A stretch of 50,671 bases of DNA from Clostridiales bacterium (GCA_012729115.1 JAAYDR010000034.1:1-50671), one strand, 5' to 3'. Shown: positions 33,718 to 42,314, counted from the stretch's first letter. The notes: generated from the sequence alone by a model not told the origin. Translations and numbers: made by a program.

Positions 33718-34490
33718 AGGACTGCACCTGCCATTTCACAGTAGATTTCAAAAAAGCGATCCTCCAGGGAGCGTCCGCCCCTCACCTTATCGATGGTGTC
33801 GCAGACCACCAGTTTCCCGTCAATGATCACCGCGACCCGGTCGCAGAGCTTTTCAACCAGGCTGAATATATGGGTGGAAAGGATAACGGTCTTGCCCTGC
33901 CCCTTCAGCTCCAGCAAAAAATCCGTCACTGATTTCGCCGTGATCACATCCAGGCCGTTGGTAGGCTCGTCAAAAATGATCACATCGGGATCATGGGCCA
34001 GGGAAACCGCCAGGGAGAGCTTCTGCTTCATCCCGGTAGATAACTCGGCCACCTTCACCTCTGCGAAGCGATCGATGCCAAAGCGGGAAAAGAGGGCCTG
34101 CTTGCGCGCAGCCCGCACCTGCGGGGCCACATGATGCAGGTTGGAGAAGAAGTCAAACAGATAATTGGGTGTAAAAAAATCTTCCAGCTTCAGCTCTGAA
34201 GTCAAGAATCCAATTCTGGCGCGCACCTGCTCGGGCTGACGAAGGATGCTGATCCCATCCAGGACCGCATCCCCCCCATCGGGCTTGATCAGGGTGGAAA
34301 GCATGCGCAAGGTGGTGGTTTTTCCCGCGCCGTTGGGGCCCAGAAGCCCGAAGATCTCCCCCTCGTTCGCGGAAAAGGACAGGTTGTCCACCGCAACCTT
34401 GACCTTTGTTTTGGTTTTTTCCAGCCTTTGCTGCTTCTTGGACAGAACGAATGTTTTACACAAACCGTTTACCGTTAGGAGCTCCCTCAT
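33714..34490 (-). CDS. ABC exporter ATP-binding protein (NatA-like)
   Basis: A 258-residue cytoplasmic ATPase with Walker A GPNGAGKTT, Q-loop region GFLTSELKLEDFF, signature ELSTGMKQKLSLA, Walker B VIIFDEPTNGLD and H-loop STHIF. It pairs with the NatB-like permease downstream. The start has GGAGGGG 8 bp upstream. An unusual Lys-rich insertion (KKQQRLEKTKTKVK) lies near residue 18-31, before the Walker A strand, as in NatA proteins. Confidence 0.93.
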   Translation of the reverse strand: MRELLTVNGLCKTFVLSKKQQRLEKTKTKVKVAVDNLSFSANEGEIFGLLGPNGAGKTTTLRMLSTLIKPDGGDAVLDGISILRQPEQVRARIGFLTSELKLEDFFTPNYLFDFFSNLHHVAPQVRAARKQALFSRFGIDRFAEVKVAELSTGMKQKLSLAVSLAHDPDVIIFDEPTNGLDVITAKSVTDFLLELKGQGKTVILSTHIFSLVEKLCDRVAVIIDGKLVVCDTIDKVRGGRSLEDRFFEIYCEMAGAVL

Positions 34491-34525
34491 GGCGTTATCC
34501 CCTCCTTGCCCATGTCACACAGGCT

Positions 34526-34578
34526 CTTCGAATCATCGAAGCCTCCCATACAATACCATACATTTCCATCGTTTTCAA
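34526..34578 (-). promoter_or_regulatory. Promoter and dyad upstream of the NatAB-like genes
   Basis: Minus strand: -35 TTGAAA (34573-34578), 17-bp spacer, weak -10 TATTGT (34550-34555). A dyad CTTCGA-4-TCGAAG (34526-34541) lies just downstream, in operator position. No regulator gene is adjacent. Confidence 0.4.
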
Positions 34579-34609
34579 TTTGATCCCGGCTCTTCTTGCC
34601 AACCTATAG

Positions 34610-34650
34610 AAAAATAGGCCCCCCGCCTGCGCTTAGCAGACGGAAAGCCC
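34610..34650 (-). terminator. Intrinsic terminator of infC-rpmI-rplT
   Basis: On the minus strand CCGTCTGC pairs with GCAGGCGG around a 5-nt loop, with flanking GGGC/GCC, then TATTTTTC. Confidence 0.8.
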
Positions 34651-34670
34651 ATTTGCTTATTGGAAACAGC

Positions 34671-35018
34671 TCAACCCCTGGCAGATTCCACGATCTTGGC
34701 AAAGGCGGCAGCGTCGTTCACTGCGATGTCAGCCAGCATCTTGCGGTTGATTGTGATGTTGTGCTTTTTCAGCCCGTTCATCAGCACGGAATAGCTCATG
34801 CCATTCATGCGGGCGGCGGCGTTGATACGGGTAATCCACAGGCGGCGGAAATCCCGTTTGCGATGCTTGCGGCCTTCATAAGCATAACGCAGGCTGCGGG
34901 CCACCTGCTCGGTAGCCGCACGGTACTGCTTGGATTTCGCGCCATAATAACCTTTGGCAAGTTTAAGCACCTTGCGGCGCTTCTTGTTGCTATTGACAGC
35001 TCTCTTGATGCGTGCCAT
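34671..35018 (-). CDS. rplT: 50S ribosomal protein L20
   Basis: A 115-residue basic protein matching L20 along its length: [25 protein letters not shown] at the N-terminus and the [14 protein letters not shown] block that contacts 23S rRNA. In Bacillus L20 also represses its own operon by binding the leader. It is last in infC-rpmI-rplT, 30 bp after rpmI. The ATG has AGGAGAAGG just upstream. Confidence 0.98.
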   Translation of the reverse strand: MARIKRAVNSNKKRRKVLKLAKGYYGAKSKQYRAATEQVARSLRYAYEGRKHRKRDFRRLWITRINAAARMNGMSYSVLMNGLKKHNITINRKMLADIAVNDAAAFAKIVESARG

Positions 35019-35048
35019 TTCCTTCTCCTCCTTGAATCACTGCAAAGC

Positions 35049-35249
35049 TTATTTGTAGGGAAGCAGCCTGTGGATGGTACGGGCCTCGGCCGTGTTGTCC
35101 ACAATGCCGTCCGCGCGCAGATGCCGGGTACGCTTGGTGGTTTTCAGGTGCACCTGGTGGTTGGCGTTCATCTGCTTATGCTTCACTTTGCCGTTTTTTG
35201 TGAAGGAAAAACGCTTGGCTGCGCCACGATGGGTCTTTTGCTTGGGCAT
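35049..35249 (-). CDS. rpmI: 50S ribosomal protein L35
   Basis: A 66-residue basic protein: MPKQKTHRGAAKRFSFTKNG at the start and KRTRHLRADGIVDNTAEA later, typical of L35. ATG 35249 follows GAGGAGGA by 7 bp; an in-frame upstream extension to 35309 is not family-like. Middle gene of infC-rpmI-rplT. Confidence 0.97.
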   Translation of the reverse strand: MPKQKTHRGAAKRFSFTKNGKVKHKQMNANHQVHLKTTKRTRHLRADGIVDNTAEARTIHRLLPYK

Positions 35250-35327
35250 GGGGGTAGTCCTCCTCTCCGTATACAAACCGCGCCCGGCCACTGGTAGGCG
35301 AAAAGGCACAGGAATGTCGATTTCAGG

Positions 35328-35987
35328 TCAGATCATGTTTTCGCTTTCGCGCCTGACCTTTTTGGTAGGCTGAGGCTTGGGCTCCTTGCCTGCGGGCTGC
35401 GCGGATTCCTCCGCAGGCTCTCCGGCAGCCTGAATCTCTTTGCGCTTCTGGCTCTTCTCCGCAAAGCTCTTCTTCTCAGCCTTGGGTGCCAGGATCATGA
35501 TCATGTGCCGGCCTTCCAGCAGAGGACGGCGCTCGATGCTGCCATACTCCTGAATGCGGCTGGCAAAGTCCTGCATGATCTTCATGCCGATGTCCGCGTG
35601 GGTGATCTGACGGCCACGAAAGCGAATGCTTACCTTCACTTTGTCGCCATCCTGGAGGAATTTTACGGCGTTTTTGAACTTCGTCTGAACGTCGTTCTCC
35701 TCAATGGTGGCGGAAAGCTGCACTTCTTTCAGGGTGACGATGCGCTGGTTCTTGCGCAGATCACGCTCACGCTTGGACTGTTCAAAGCGGTGTTTGTCAT
35801 AGTCCATCAGCTTACACACAGGCGGCTGCGCGTTGGGCACAATCTTCACCAGGTCCAACCCAGCCTGTTCGGCCTTATCCAGGGCGTCCTTGGTGGGCAT
35901 GATGCCTAACTGTTCACCGTCCGCACCAATCAGGCGGACCTCTCTGTCGCGGATTTCTTCATTGATCATCGGCTCGTTGATATCCAT
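35328..35987 (-). CDS. infC: Translation initiation factor IF-3
   Basis: About 219 residues. The N-domain shows INEEIRDREVRLIGADGEQLG, the linker DLRKNQRIVTLKEVQLS, and the C-domain VKVSIRFRGRQITHADIG with EGRHMIMILAPK, the 30S-binding part that checks the start codon. The C-terminus has an extra ~45 residue Lys/Glu/Pro-rich tail (from AEKKSFAEKSQKRKE) beyond the normal IF-3 end. Start: ATG 35987 lies only 3 nt after GGAGG; the AUC two codons later (35981) is 9 nt from it and could be the true start, as IF-3 genes often use rare AU-type codons for self-control. A leader with attenuator precedes the gene. Confidence 0.96.
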   Translation of the reverse strand: MDINEPMINEEIRDREVRLIGADGEQLGIMPTKDALDKAEQAGLDLVKIVPNAQPPVCKLMDYDKHRFEQSKRERDLRKNQRIVTLKEVQLSATIEENDVQTKFKNAVKFLQDGDKVKVSIRFRGRQITHADIGMKIMQDFASRIQEYGSIERRPLLEGRHMIMILAPKAEKKSFAEKSQKRKEIQAAGEPAEESAQPAGKEPKPQPTKKVRRESENMI

Positions 35988-36033
35988 GCACCTCCCGGTT
36001 TTTTCAAAGTCGGCGTCCCCATGCTTTATACAT

Positions 36034-36062
36034 AAAAAAACGCCGGGTATACCACCCGCCGC
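36034..36062 (-). terminator. Attenuator in the infC leader
   Basis: A GC-rich stem (GCGGCGGGT with ACCCGGCG, one G-G mismatch) followed by seven T on the minus strand, located between promoter and infC. It fits the leader-mediated L20 autoregulation known for infC-rpmI-rplT in Bacillus. Confidence 0.75.
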
Positions 36063-36147
36063 ACAAAACCCCGTGGACTCATGTGCCACAACCTGCGCAA
36101 AATCGATTCACGCGGTGAGAAGCGGGCAGCTTCTACTTACAGGGATT

Positions 36148-36177
36148 ATCATATCACAAAGTGCCGGGAACTGTCAA
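36148..36177 (-). promoter_or_regulatory. Promoter of infC-rpmI-rplT
   Basis: Minus strand: -35 TTGACA (36172-36177), 18-bp spacer, extended -10 TGATATGAT with the hexamer at 36148-36153. The leader is ~155 nt. Confidence 0.8.
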
Positions 36178-36192
36178 CAGACAATTATCACA

Positions 36193-36780
36193 TCATGATT
36201 GGTCTTCATCCCCGTCACCGGGCTCCTCCTCCCCCTCCTCCGGCCCGCACAGACCGCATTCTTCAGCCTCGTTCTCTCGAACCTTCCCCTTGGGCTTCCA
36301 TACAAACTGGTTGACTGCCATGGCCACCAGCACGCCCACGGCGGTCTCAACAACCTGCGTCAGGGCCAACAGCATCATGTTTTCGGTATTTCTCTCCAGC
36401 ACCACGCTCATGACCACGATCGCCGCGATGGCCGCCGCGTCCTGAATGCGGCTTAAGCAGCAGATGGAAATGCAAAGCATGACCCCCAGGGTGGCCAAGC
36501 CGATGCGAAGGGCTCCATGGGGATAGAGGGTCAGAAGGGCCAGCAGCAACAGGCCTGTGCCGCCGCCAATGGCCGTGCCCAGCAGCCGGTTGACTCCTGT
36601 GGACAGGGATTTGCGCTGGGTTGCCTGCATGGTAAGGACGGCCGCAATGCAGGCGTTCAGCGGTGCGTTATGGCCCAGGGCGTAGTCCAGCCCAAGGCAG
36701 ATCAGCACCGCCAGCCCGGTTTTGCGGGTTCGTGCCCCAAAGCGGTACCGGTCCAGAAAATTTTGGATGAACTTCCTCAT
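36193..36780 (-). CDS. Aromatic acid exporter family membrane protein (FUSC/ArAE-like)
   Basis: A 195-residue protein with about four to five membrane segments (TGLAVLICLGLDYALG, LLGTAIGGGTGLLLLALLTLY, LATLGVMLCISICCL, AAIAAIVVMSVVL, VVETAVGVLVAMAVNQFVW) and an acidic cytoplasmic tail. It matches the short form of the ArAE_1 family (YqjA/YgaE-like), roughly the membrane half of an aromatic-acid exporter. Transport function is not shown for the short forms. AAGGAGG lies about 12 bp before the ATG. No partner is adjacent; it ends just before the infC promoter region. Confidence 0.82.
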   Translation of the reverse strand: MRKFIQNFLDRYRFGARTRKTGLAVLICLGLDYALGHNAPLNACIAAVLTMQATQRKSLSTGVNRLLGTAIGGGTGLLLLALLTLYPHGALRIGLATLGVMLCISICCLSRIQDAAAIAAIVVMSVVLERNTENMMLLALTQVVETAVGVLVAMAVNQFVWKPKGKVRENEAEECGLCGPEEGEEEPGDGDEDQS

Positions 36781-36824
36781 GGATGTGGTACCTCCTTCGC
36801 TGGAAATACTCGTTGGAACTGCGT

Positions 36825-38114
36825 TCAGGCCCTTTGTTCAAAGAGCATCTGCATCAGTTCTGTGCCCTCCATCACCAGGGGGCGCCTTTGCATCTCCTTC
36901 TCACAAAACTTTGTCCTGGGCTCTTCCTCGCCCACTGCCCTGGACGCCCGCACAGTGCGGCTGTCATAGATGGCATAGGGCACGGGGCTCCCGTCATGGG
37001 TACGGGTCGTCATCAAGGTGGGGTGATCGCTGAGGAGCAGCAGGCGGAAATCCTCCCCGCTGGCCCATAGCTTGTCCAGCATCCTGGCCACCACTCGGCT
37101 TTCGATGTTCTGGATGGCTTCCAGCTTCCCGGCCAGATTGCCCGCGTGAGCCATCTCATCCGGAGCTTCCACATGAACAGCCACAAAATCGTCCCCATCC
37201 CGGAGCAGGGCTTCCAAGGCAGCGTCGGCCTTGCCCTCGTAATTGGTATCCAGGTCCCCATTGGCCCCAGGTACCCGGGGGGTTTTCAGCCCCGCCAGGG
37301 AGGCGATACCCCAGACCAGCGGCACGGCGCTGATGACGCTGCCCCCATGGCCGTACCTATCGGCAAAAGGATCCAGCTCCATGGCCGTGGCAGCACCCCA
37401 AGGCCAGATCATGTCGGCGGGCAGCTTGCCCTGTGCCCTCCGTTCCTGATTGATGGGGTGATCCTTCAAAACCTCATAGCTGAGCCGCATCAAATCCCGT
37501 AAATCATCGCAAAGCTGCCTCACAGCCTCGTCCCCGCTCTCCCGCACCAGGCGAGGCAGATGTCCCTCCACCTCCTGATCCAATACGTTGTGGGGCTCCG
37601 TGAGGCACAGAGCCGCAAGATCCCTGGCGGCACTTTTCATGATTCCGATATGGCGGAAGGTGTCGGTGACGGTGATCTCCATGCAGGCATCCTTCATGCG
37701 GGCGGCAAAGGCCGGATGGGAAAGCAGCGCCCCCATGAGTCCCAGGGCTTCCCTGCCGTGGATGTTGCCCCCGTTGTGGCTTCTGATCACCGGCCGGCCC
37801 TGGTCATCGGGTTCCACAGCACACAGGTTCACGCGAAAAGACAGGCTTCCCGGTGGCAGAATCACTCCCATCCCGGCCGCTTCCAGCACGCTGCGGCCTG
37901 TATAGTGGGTGCGGGGATCGTACCCAAAAATGCTGAGGATCGCCGTATCACTGCCAGGAGCCAAACCCTGGGGAACAGTCAGCACCTGGCCGAACCGGCA
38001 GCCCGCCGCCCGGTCAAAAGCGGGCAAGGCCAAGGCCTCCAGAGGGGTCCGGCCTGCCAGTTGTCCCAGGGGGGCATCCGCCATGCCATCACCAATCACC
38101 AACACGTACTTCAT
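36825..38114 (-). CDS. apgM: Cofactor-independent phosphoglycerate mutase (archaeal type)
   Basis: A 429-residue alkaline-phosphatase-superfamily enzyme of the archaeal-type iPGM group, interconverting 3- and 2-phosphoglycerate in glycolysis. VIGDGMAD holds a metal-binding Asp, and GSDTAILSIFGYDP holds the nucleophile Ser55; later metal ligands lie in HVEAPDEMAHAGN and LLLSDHPT. Clostridia often carry this form beside or in place of the classical GpmI. A related group acts in homoserine/phosphonate metabolism, so the glycolytic role is likely, not certain. GGGGAGG precedes ATG 38114. It stands alone. Confidence 0.85.
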   Translation of the reverse strand: MKYVLVIGDGMADAPLGQLAGRTPLEALALPAFDRAAGCRFGQVLTVPQGLAPGSDTAILSIFGYDPRTHYTGRSVLEAAGMGVILPPGSLSFRVNLCAVEPDDQGRPVIRSHNGGNIHGREALGLMGALLSHPAFAARMKDACMEITVTDTFRHIGIMKSAARDLAALCLTEPHNVLDQEVEGHLPRLVRESGDEAVRQLCDDLRDLMRLSYEVLKDHPINQERRAQGKLPADMIWPWGAATAMELDPFADRYGHGGSVISAVPLVWGIASLAGLKTPRVPGANGDLDTNYEGKADAALEALLRDGDDFVAVHVEAPDEMAHAGNLAGKLEAIQNIESRVVARMLDKLWASGEDFRLLLLSDHPTLMTTRTHDGSPVPYAIYDSRTVRASRAVGEEEPRTKFCEKEMQRRPLVMEGTELMQMLFEQRA

Positions 38115-38354
38115 GAAAGCCCTCCCCTTTGACCGCGGAGAAACATTCAGCCGCCATCACCTTGCGCAGTCTTTCCCAAGTATAACCCGAAAGGAAGGCA
38201 GTTTCAAGCCCAGGGCCTGCAGCGCTTGATATGCGGGGTTCCCTGCCGGGAAATCCCCGCCTGTGTGCTAATCCCTCCACAATATGGTATACTACCTTAT
38301 GTGGGTTTTTCCCACCGGCATCATCTCCCCCATCCTTGAACATCAGGAGCCAAC

Positions 38355-39449
38355 ATGACCAAAGCTGCCACCCATCCCTCCCGGCTCATCGTGCTGACCG
38401 GCGGCGGCACCGCCGGGCATGTGACGCCCCACGTGAGCCTTATCCCCAAGCTGAAGGCCAACGGATATGATATTCATTACATCGGCACCCAGAGCGGCAT
38501 CGAGCGGGGAATGATCGCCACCATCCCCGGCGTTGTGTATCATGCCGTGCAAAGCGGCAAGCTGCGCCGCTATTTCAGCATCCAGAATTTCACGGATCCC
38601 TTCCGGGTGATCTGGGGCGCTTTCCAGAGCATCCGTCTGATGCGGAAGCTGCGGCCCGATGTCTGCTTTTCCAAAGGCGGCTTTGTGAGCGTGCCGGTGG
38701 TGTTTGGGGCCTGGCTGTGCCATGTGCCCGCCGTATGCCACGAAAGCGATTTGACTCCCGGCCTGGCCAACCGCATTTGCGCCAGGTTTGCCCGACGGGT
38801 AGCCACCACCTTCCCCGAGTGCGCTGAGGCCCTGGGCCCCAAGGCAGTCATGACAGGCACGCCTCTGAGGCCGGAGATCTTCACGGGCAGCCGGGCATCG
38901 GGTTTGGCCCTGGCAGGTTTTACCGGAGCCAAGCCGGTGCTGCTGATGACAGGCGGCAGCCTGGGTGCGCAGAGCATCAACCAATGCCTGCGGAAGATCC
39001 TGCCCTCCCTGCTGCCCCACATGGACGTGCTGCACCTGTGCGGCAAGGGCAACCTGGATCCTTCCCTGGAAAACACCCCCGGATACTGCCAGAAGGAGTT
39101 CCTGCTGGCCGAGCTTCCCGATGCCCTGGCCGCAGCGGACATCGTCCTCAGCCGCGCCGGTTCCAACACCCTGTGCGAGTTGGTAGCCCTGCAGAAGCCC
39201 ATGCTTCTGATCCCCTATCCCAAAGGCGCATCCCGTGGGGACCAGATTCAAAACGCCTGGAGCTATGAAAGGCAGGGCCTGGCCCAGGTGCTGCCCCAGG
39301 AAAACATGACCCCGTCCAGCCTGCAGGAGGCGTTGATGCATCTTTTGAAAACCAAAGACAGTTTGCTGGCAGCGCTAAGGGAGTATCCGGCCCGTGACGG
39401 GACCCAGGCGGTGCTGGTGCTGATTGAGGAAGTGCAAAAAAAGCGCTGA
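38355..39449 (+). CDS. murG: MurG, lipid II-forming GlcNAc transferase
   Basis: A 364-residue GT28 enzyme that adds GlcNAc to lipid I at the inner face of the membrane, making lipid II. The N-domain has VLTGGGTAGHVTPHVSLIP, GIERGMI and SKGGFVSVPVV; the C-domain has LLMTGGSLGAQSIN and ADIVLSRAGSNTLCELVALQKPMLLIPYP, which binds UDP-GlcNAc. The gene is outside the dcw cluster, as in many Clostridia. ATG 38355 has AGGAG close upstream. A terminator follows 30 bp after the stop. Confidence 0.96.
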   Translation: MTKAATHPSRLIVLTGGGTAGHVTPHVSLIPKLKANGYDIHYIGTQSGIERGMIATIPGVVYHAVQSGKLRRYFSIQNFTDPFRVIWGAFQSIRLMRKLRPDVCFSKGGFVSVPVVFGAWLCHVPAVCHESDLTPGLANRICARFARRVATTFPECAEALGPKAVMTGTPLRPEIFTGSRASGLALAGFTGAKPVLLMTGGSLGAQSINQCLRKILPSLLPHMDVLHLCGKGNLDPSLENTPGYCQKEFLLAELPDALAAADIVLSRAGSNTLCELVALQKPMLLIPYPKGASRGDQIQNAWSYERQGLAQVLPQENMTPSSLQEALMHLLKTKDSLLAALREYPARDGTQAVLVLIEEVQKKR

Positions 39450-39478
39450 GGACATGCATAAGGCAATCGCAAACAGCA

Positions 39479-39509
39479 GCGGCCCGGCCTTTTCAGGCCG
39501 AGCCGCTTT
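39479..39509 (+). terminator. Intrinsic terminator of murG
   Basis: Stem GCGGC (39479-39483) and GGCCT (39486-39490) pairing with AGGCC (39495-39499) and GCCGC (39502-39506), loop TTTC, then TTTC. It lies between convergent murG and purA. Confidence 0.8.
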
Positions 39510-39524
39510 CATTGTACTCCTATG

Positions 39525-40802
39525 TTACGCCCGGTACACCATGTCTGCCCGCTTGGGGCCGGTGCTGATCATGTGGATGGGTACATCCAGTTCCTTTTCC
39601 ACAAACTCGATGTACTTGCGGCAGTTGACCGGCAGGGCATCCCAGTCCGTCACCCCGCGAATATCGGTCATCCAGCCCGGGAGATTGACATAGACAGGCT
39701 TGCAGCGCAGGAGGGTTGGGGTGCTGGGGAAATCCCTGATTTGCTTTCCGTCCACTTCATAGGCCACGCAGACCGGAACTTCGGGCAGGTATCCCAGCAC
39801 ATCCAGATTGGTGAGGATCGCCTCGGTTCCTCCTTGGACCATGCAGCCATAGCGGGTTGCCACGGCATCAAACCAGCCCACCCGGCGGGGGCGGCCCGTG
39901 GTGGCGCCGTATTCCCCGGCATCGCCGCCGCGCTTGCGAAGCTCCTCCGCTTCCTGGCCAAAAAGTTCGGTGGTAAAGGGCCCGGCTCCCACACAGCTGC
40001 TGTAGGCCTTGGTGACGCAGAATACATCCCGGATGGCGCTGGCAGGCACCCCGGCGCCCACCGTGCCAAAACCCGCCAAGGGCGAGGAGGAGGTGGTGTA
40101 GGGATAAATCCCGTGGTCGGGATCCCGCAGGCTGCCCAGCTGGCCTTCCAGCAGCACCGTCTTGCCTTCTTTCAAGGCCTTGTGGAGGAACACGGTGGTG
40201 TCGATGACCATGGGCCGGATGCGCTGCCCCAGCTCCTGAAGGTGCTTCATCAGAGGCTTGATCTGGATGGCGGGCTTGTAGTAGAGGTTCTCCAGCAGAA
40301 CATTCTTCTGGGTTACGGCGCTGGTAAGGCGGTTTAGGAGAATCTCCTCATCATAGAGCTGGCAGACCTGAAGGCCGATTTTCAGATACTTGTCCCCGTA
40401 AAAGGGTGCGATGCCGCTTTTGGTTGAGCCAAAGCCGGACTTGCCCAGCCTCTCCTCCTCGTAGCGGTCAAAATCCACATGATAGGGCAGCATCACCTGA
40501 GCCCGGTCACTGATGTAAATGGTAGGCTTTGGAATCCCCTGGCTGACCAGACCGTCCAGCTCCGCCAGAAGTTTCTCAATATCCAGAGCGACCCCGGGGC
40601 CGATCACATTGGCAATGTGCTGGTGGAAGACGCCGGAGGGAAGCAGGTGCAATGCAAACTTGCCGTAGTCGTTGATGATGGTATGGCCTGCGTTGGCTCC
40701 GCCCTGAAAGCGCACCACGATATCGCTGGTCTCGGCCAGCACATCGGTGATCTTTCCCTTGCCTTCATCGCCCCAGTTGGCCCCTACGATGGTACGGATC
40801 AT
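39525..40802 (-). CDS. purA: Adenylosuccinate synthetase
   Basis: A 425-residue enzyme converting IMP and aspartate to adenylosuccinate with GTP, the first step from IMP to AMP. GANWGDEGKGKITD (P-loop and catalytic Asp), GGANAGHTI, LEGQLGSLRDPDHG and TTGRPRRVGW are all present. It diverges somewhat from the common bacterial form, with SLRDPDHGIYPYTTSS in place of the usual FLDIDHGTYPFVTSS. ATG 40802 follows AAAGGGG by 8 nt; the longer frame to 40889 covers the promoter and is rejected. Confidence 0.96.
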   Translation of the reverse strand: MIRTIVGANWGDEGKGKITDVLAETSDIVVRFQGGANAGHTIINDYGKFALHLLPSGVFHQHIANVIGPGVALDIEKLLAELDGLVSQGIPKPTIYISDRAQVMLPYHVDFDRYEEERLGKSGFGSTKSGIAPFYGDKYLKIGLQVCQLYDEEILLNRLTSAVTQKNVLLENLYYKPAIQIKPLMKHLQELGQRIRPMVIDTTVFLHKALKEGKTVLLEGQLGSLRDPDHGIYPYTTSSSPLAGFGTVGAGVPASAIRDVFCVTKAYSSCVGAGPFTTELFGQEAEELRKRGGDAGEYGATTGRPRRVGWFDAVATRYGCMVQGGTEAILTNLDVLGYLPEVPVCVAYEVDGKQIRDFPSTPTLLRCKPVYVNLPGWMTDIRGVTDWDALPVNCRKYIEFVEKELDVPIHMISTGPKRADMVYRA

Positions 40803-40851
40803 GTGATGATCCCCTTTCCAATGCGCTTGGGGGGCATAAACCCCACTCCTC

Positions 40852-40880
40852 TTTATACTATACAGTATCCGGAATGTCAA
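40852..40880 (-). promoter_or_regulatory. SigA-type promoter of purA
   Basis: Minus strand: -35 TTGACA (40875-40880), 17-bp spacer, -10 TATAAA (40852-40857). The -35 lies ~24 bp from the start of the divergent FMN-binding protein gene. Confidence 0.8.
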
Positions 40881-40903
40881 GCAATCCAAGGAGGAGAAAA
40901 CCC

Positions 40904-42025
40904 ATGATCAAGCGATGGTCCGCCCCCTCCCATGCACGGTATAACCTGGCTGTCCTTTTTCTGATTCTGACGCTTTTGATTTGCTCAAGCGCTCTGGCCG
41001 CCTGGCAGGACGGCCTGTACCAGGACGTGGGCCAAGGATACCATGGGGAGATTCTGGTTACCACTACCATCCGGGCGGGCCAAATCACCGGCATCCAGGC
41101 CCAGAACCGGGGGGACACCCCGGACGACTTCCTGCAAACCGCCCTGGAAGGGCTCCAGGCCGCCATTGTGCAGAACAACGGGGCGGAGGGCGTGGACGTG
41201 GTGACCGGAGCCACCCGCAGTTCCCAGGGAATTCTGGACGGAGTCAAGGGAACCCTAGAGCAAGCTTCCGCGCCTGCCCTGGACGGCATGGCGGGAACTT
41301 CCCAGCCTCCCACTGCCCAGGGCGCGGCCGCAGCGCCTGAGGACGGTCAGGCCGGTCTGCCCCCATCCCAGCTCTACGCAGGCCTTGGAGGCGTGCCCAA
41401 CTTTCGGGTGGGCCCCGGCAAGGACTCCAACAATGTGCCCGTGTACAGCTTAAATATCACCATGGCCAGCGGCCTCTTTGACACCCAAGGGAAGATTATG
41501 GGTGTTCAGGTGGACATTTATGAGGTGGCAACCCCCAATTACGATGGCGCCAGCATGCCCCACTTCAGCGGCTGGCCCGCCCGTCAGGGGTACAACATCA
41601 CCGACCCGGCCACGGGCAAGGTCAGCGGCGTCTCCATGAACACCGAGCAGAATATCGGCGAAGAAGTCAGCGCCTGGGTTACCAAGCGGGAGCGGGGAGA
41701 TGCCTACGGCATGAACCCGGCCAATGAGTGGTACAAACAGATGGATGCCTATCAGCAGTGGATGGTGGGCAAGACCACGGCGGAGCTGCGATCCTGGTTT
41801 GAAAAGTACACCAGCCCGCGCAACGGCCGACCCATCCGTCCAGACAGCGATATCCAGGAAGACAAGGACCTGCTGGCCGCCATGAGCGACAGTGAAAAGG
41901 CACAGCTGGCGGATGTGGTGAGCCGGGCTACCATGAGCCTTAGCGACGCTCACGGGCATATCTTGGAAGCCATCGAAAAGGCCTACGAAAACCGCAGGCC
42001 TGTGCAAGGAGTATCAGTGCCGTAG
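40904..42025 (+). CDS. Exported FMN-binding domain protein
   Basis: A 373-residue protein with a signal peptide (~1-33, ICSSALA|AW). Residues ~35-118 are an FMN-binding domain: YHGEILVTTTIRAGQITGI and DVVTGATRSSQGI, whose TGAT motif is where ApbE-type enzymes attach FMN to Thr. A Gly/Pro/Ala-rich linker (~118-150) leads to a second domain (~155-345) that I do not recognise, rich in aromatic residues (YYKQMDAYQQW, FSGWPARQGYN). A surface flavoprotein for extracellular electron transfer is plausible but unproven. ATG 40904 follows AAGGAGG by 8-9 nt. No lipobox is seen. No apbE is in the window. Confidence 0.8.
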   Translation: MIKRWSAPSHARYNLAVLFLILTLLICSSALAAWQDGLYQDVGQGYHGEILVTTTIRAGQITGIQAQNRGDTPDDFLQTALEGLQAAIVQNNGAEGVDVVTGATRSSQGILDGVKGTLEQASAPALDGMAGTSQPPTAQGAAAAPEDGQAGLPPSQLYAGLGGVPNFRVGPGKDSNNVPVYSLNITMASGLFDTQGKIMGVQVDIYEVATPNYDGASMPHFSGWPARQGYNITDPATGKVSGVSMNTEQNIGEEVSAWVTKRERGDAYGMNPANEWYKQMDAYQQWMVGKTTAELRSWFEKYTSPRNGRPIRPDSDIQEDKDLLAAMSDSEKAQLADVVSRATMSLSDAHGHILEAIEKAYENRRPVQGVSVP

Positions 42026-42064
42026 AACCATGGTGATTTTTTACGAAAGCTTGCCGATTATGCA

Positions 42065-42093
42065 TTGACAGGGTGCTTTGCAATGGCTATGAT
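42065..42093 (+). promoter_or_regulatory. Strong SigA-type promoter of the corA leader
   Basis: -35 TTGACA (42065-42070) and -10 TATGAT (42088-42093) with 17-bp spacing; 11 of 12 consensus bases. Transcription should start near 42098-42100, about 217 nt before the corA ATG. Confidence 0.85.
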
Positions 42094-42097
42094 AAAG

Positions 42098-42314
42098 ATG
42101 CGGTTTTATGCCGACGATGATAGCAGGAGGAGTCTACGTGGACGCGGACCCATACAGTCGAGAAGCTGTATTAACCCATTTGTGGAACCCGATCGTAAAA
42201 CTCGCTCCAAGCAGTCGGTACAAGGCACGCCCATAGCGCGCCAGCTCTGTTGTTGATATCGCCTGCTTTGGAAGCAATGCCGTTCATCCACGGCAGCGGA
42301 AAGGCAGGCTTTTT
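42098..42314 (+). ncRNA. Structured leader RNA upstream of corA, family not recognised
   Basis: A 200-nt untranslated segment between a strong promoter and corA. By eye it folds into a closed domain: GCAGG (42123-42127) can pair with CCTGC (42262-42266), enclosing a hairpin AUACAG/CUGUAU (about 42152-42171), a CCGA/UCGG stem (about 42189-42218) and GGCACGC/GCGCGCC (about 42223-42242). The same CCTGC is also the 5' arm of a terminator that ends 2 nt before the corA start codon, so two exclusive structures are possible, as in a riboswitch. The M-box, yybP-ykoY and T-box conserved motifs are absent. A 6S-like or other stable RNA is an alternative. No credible small ORF is inside. Confidence 0.6.
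42261..42314 (+). terminator. Terminator abutting the corA start codon
   Basis: GCCTGC (42261-42266) with TTT pairs with AAAGGCAGGC (42300-42309); an inner stem TGCCGT/ACGGCA has loop TCATCC; TTTTT follows. The corA Shine-Dalgarno candidate (AAAGG or CAGG) lies in its 3' arm. Confidence 0.85.

Noticed and set aside
42065-42256. 63-residue open frame within the corA leader
   Set aside because: It begins inside the promoter spacer and has no recognisable protein character.
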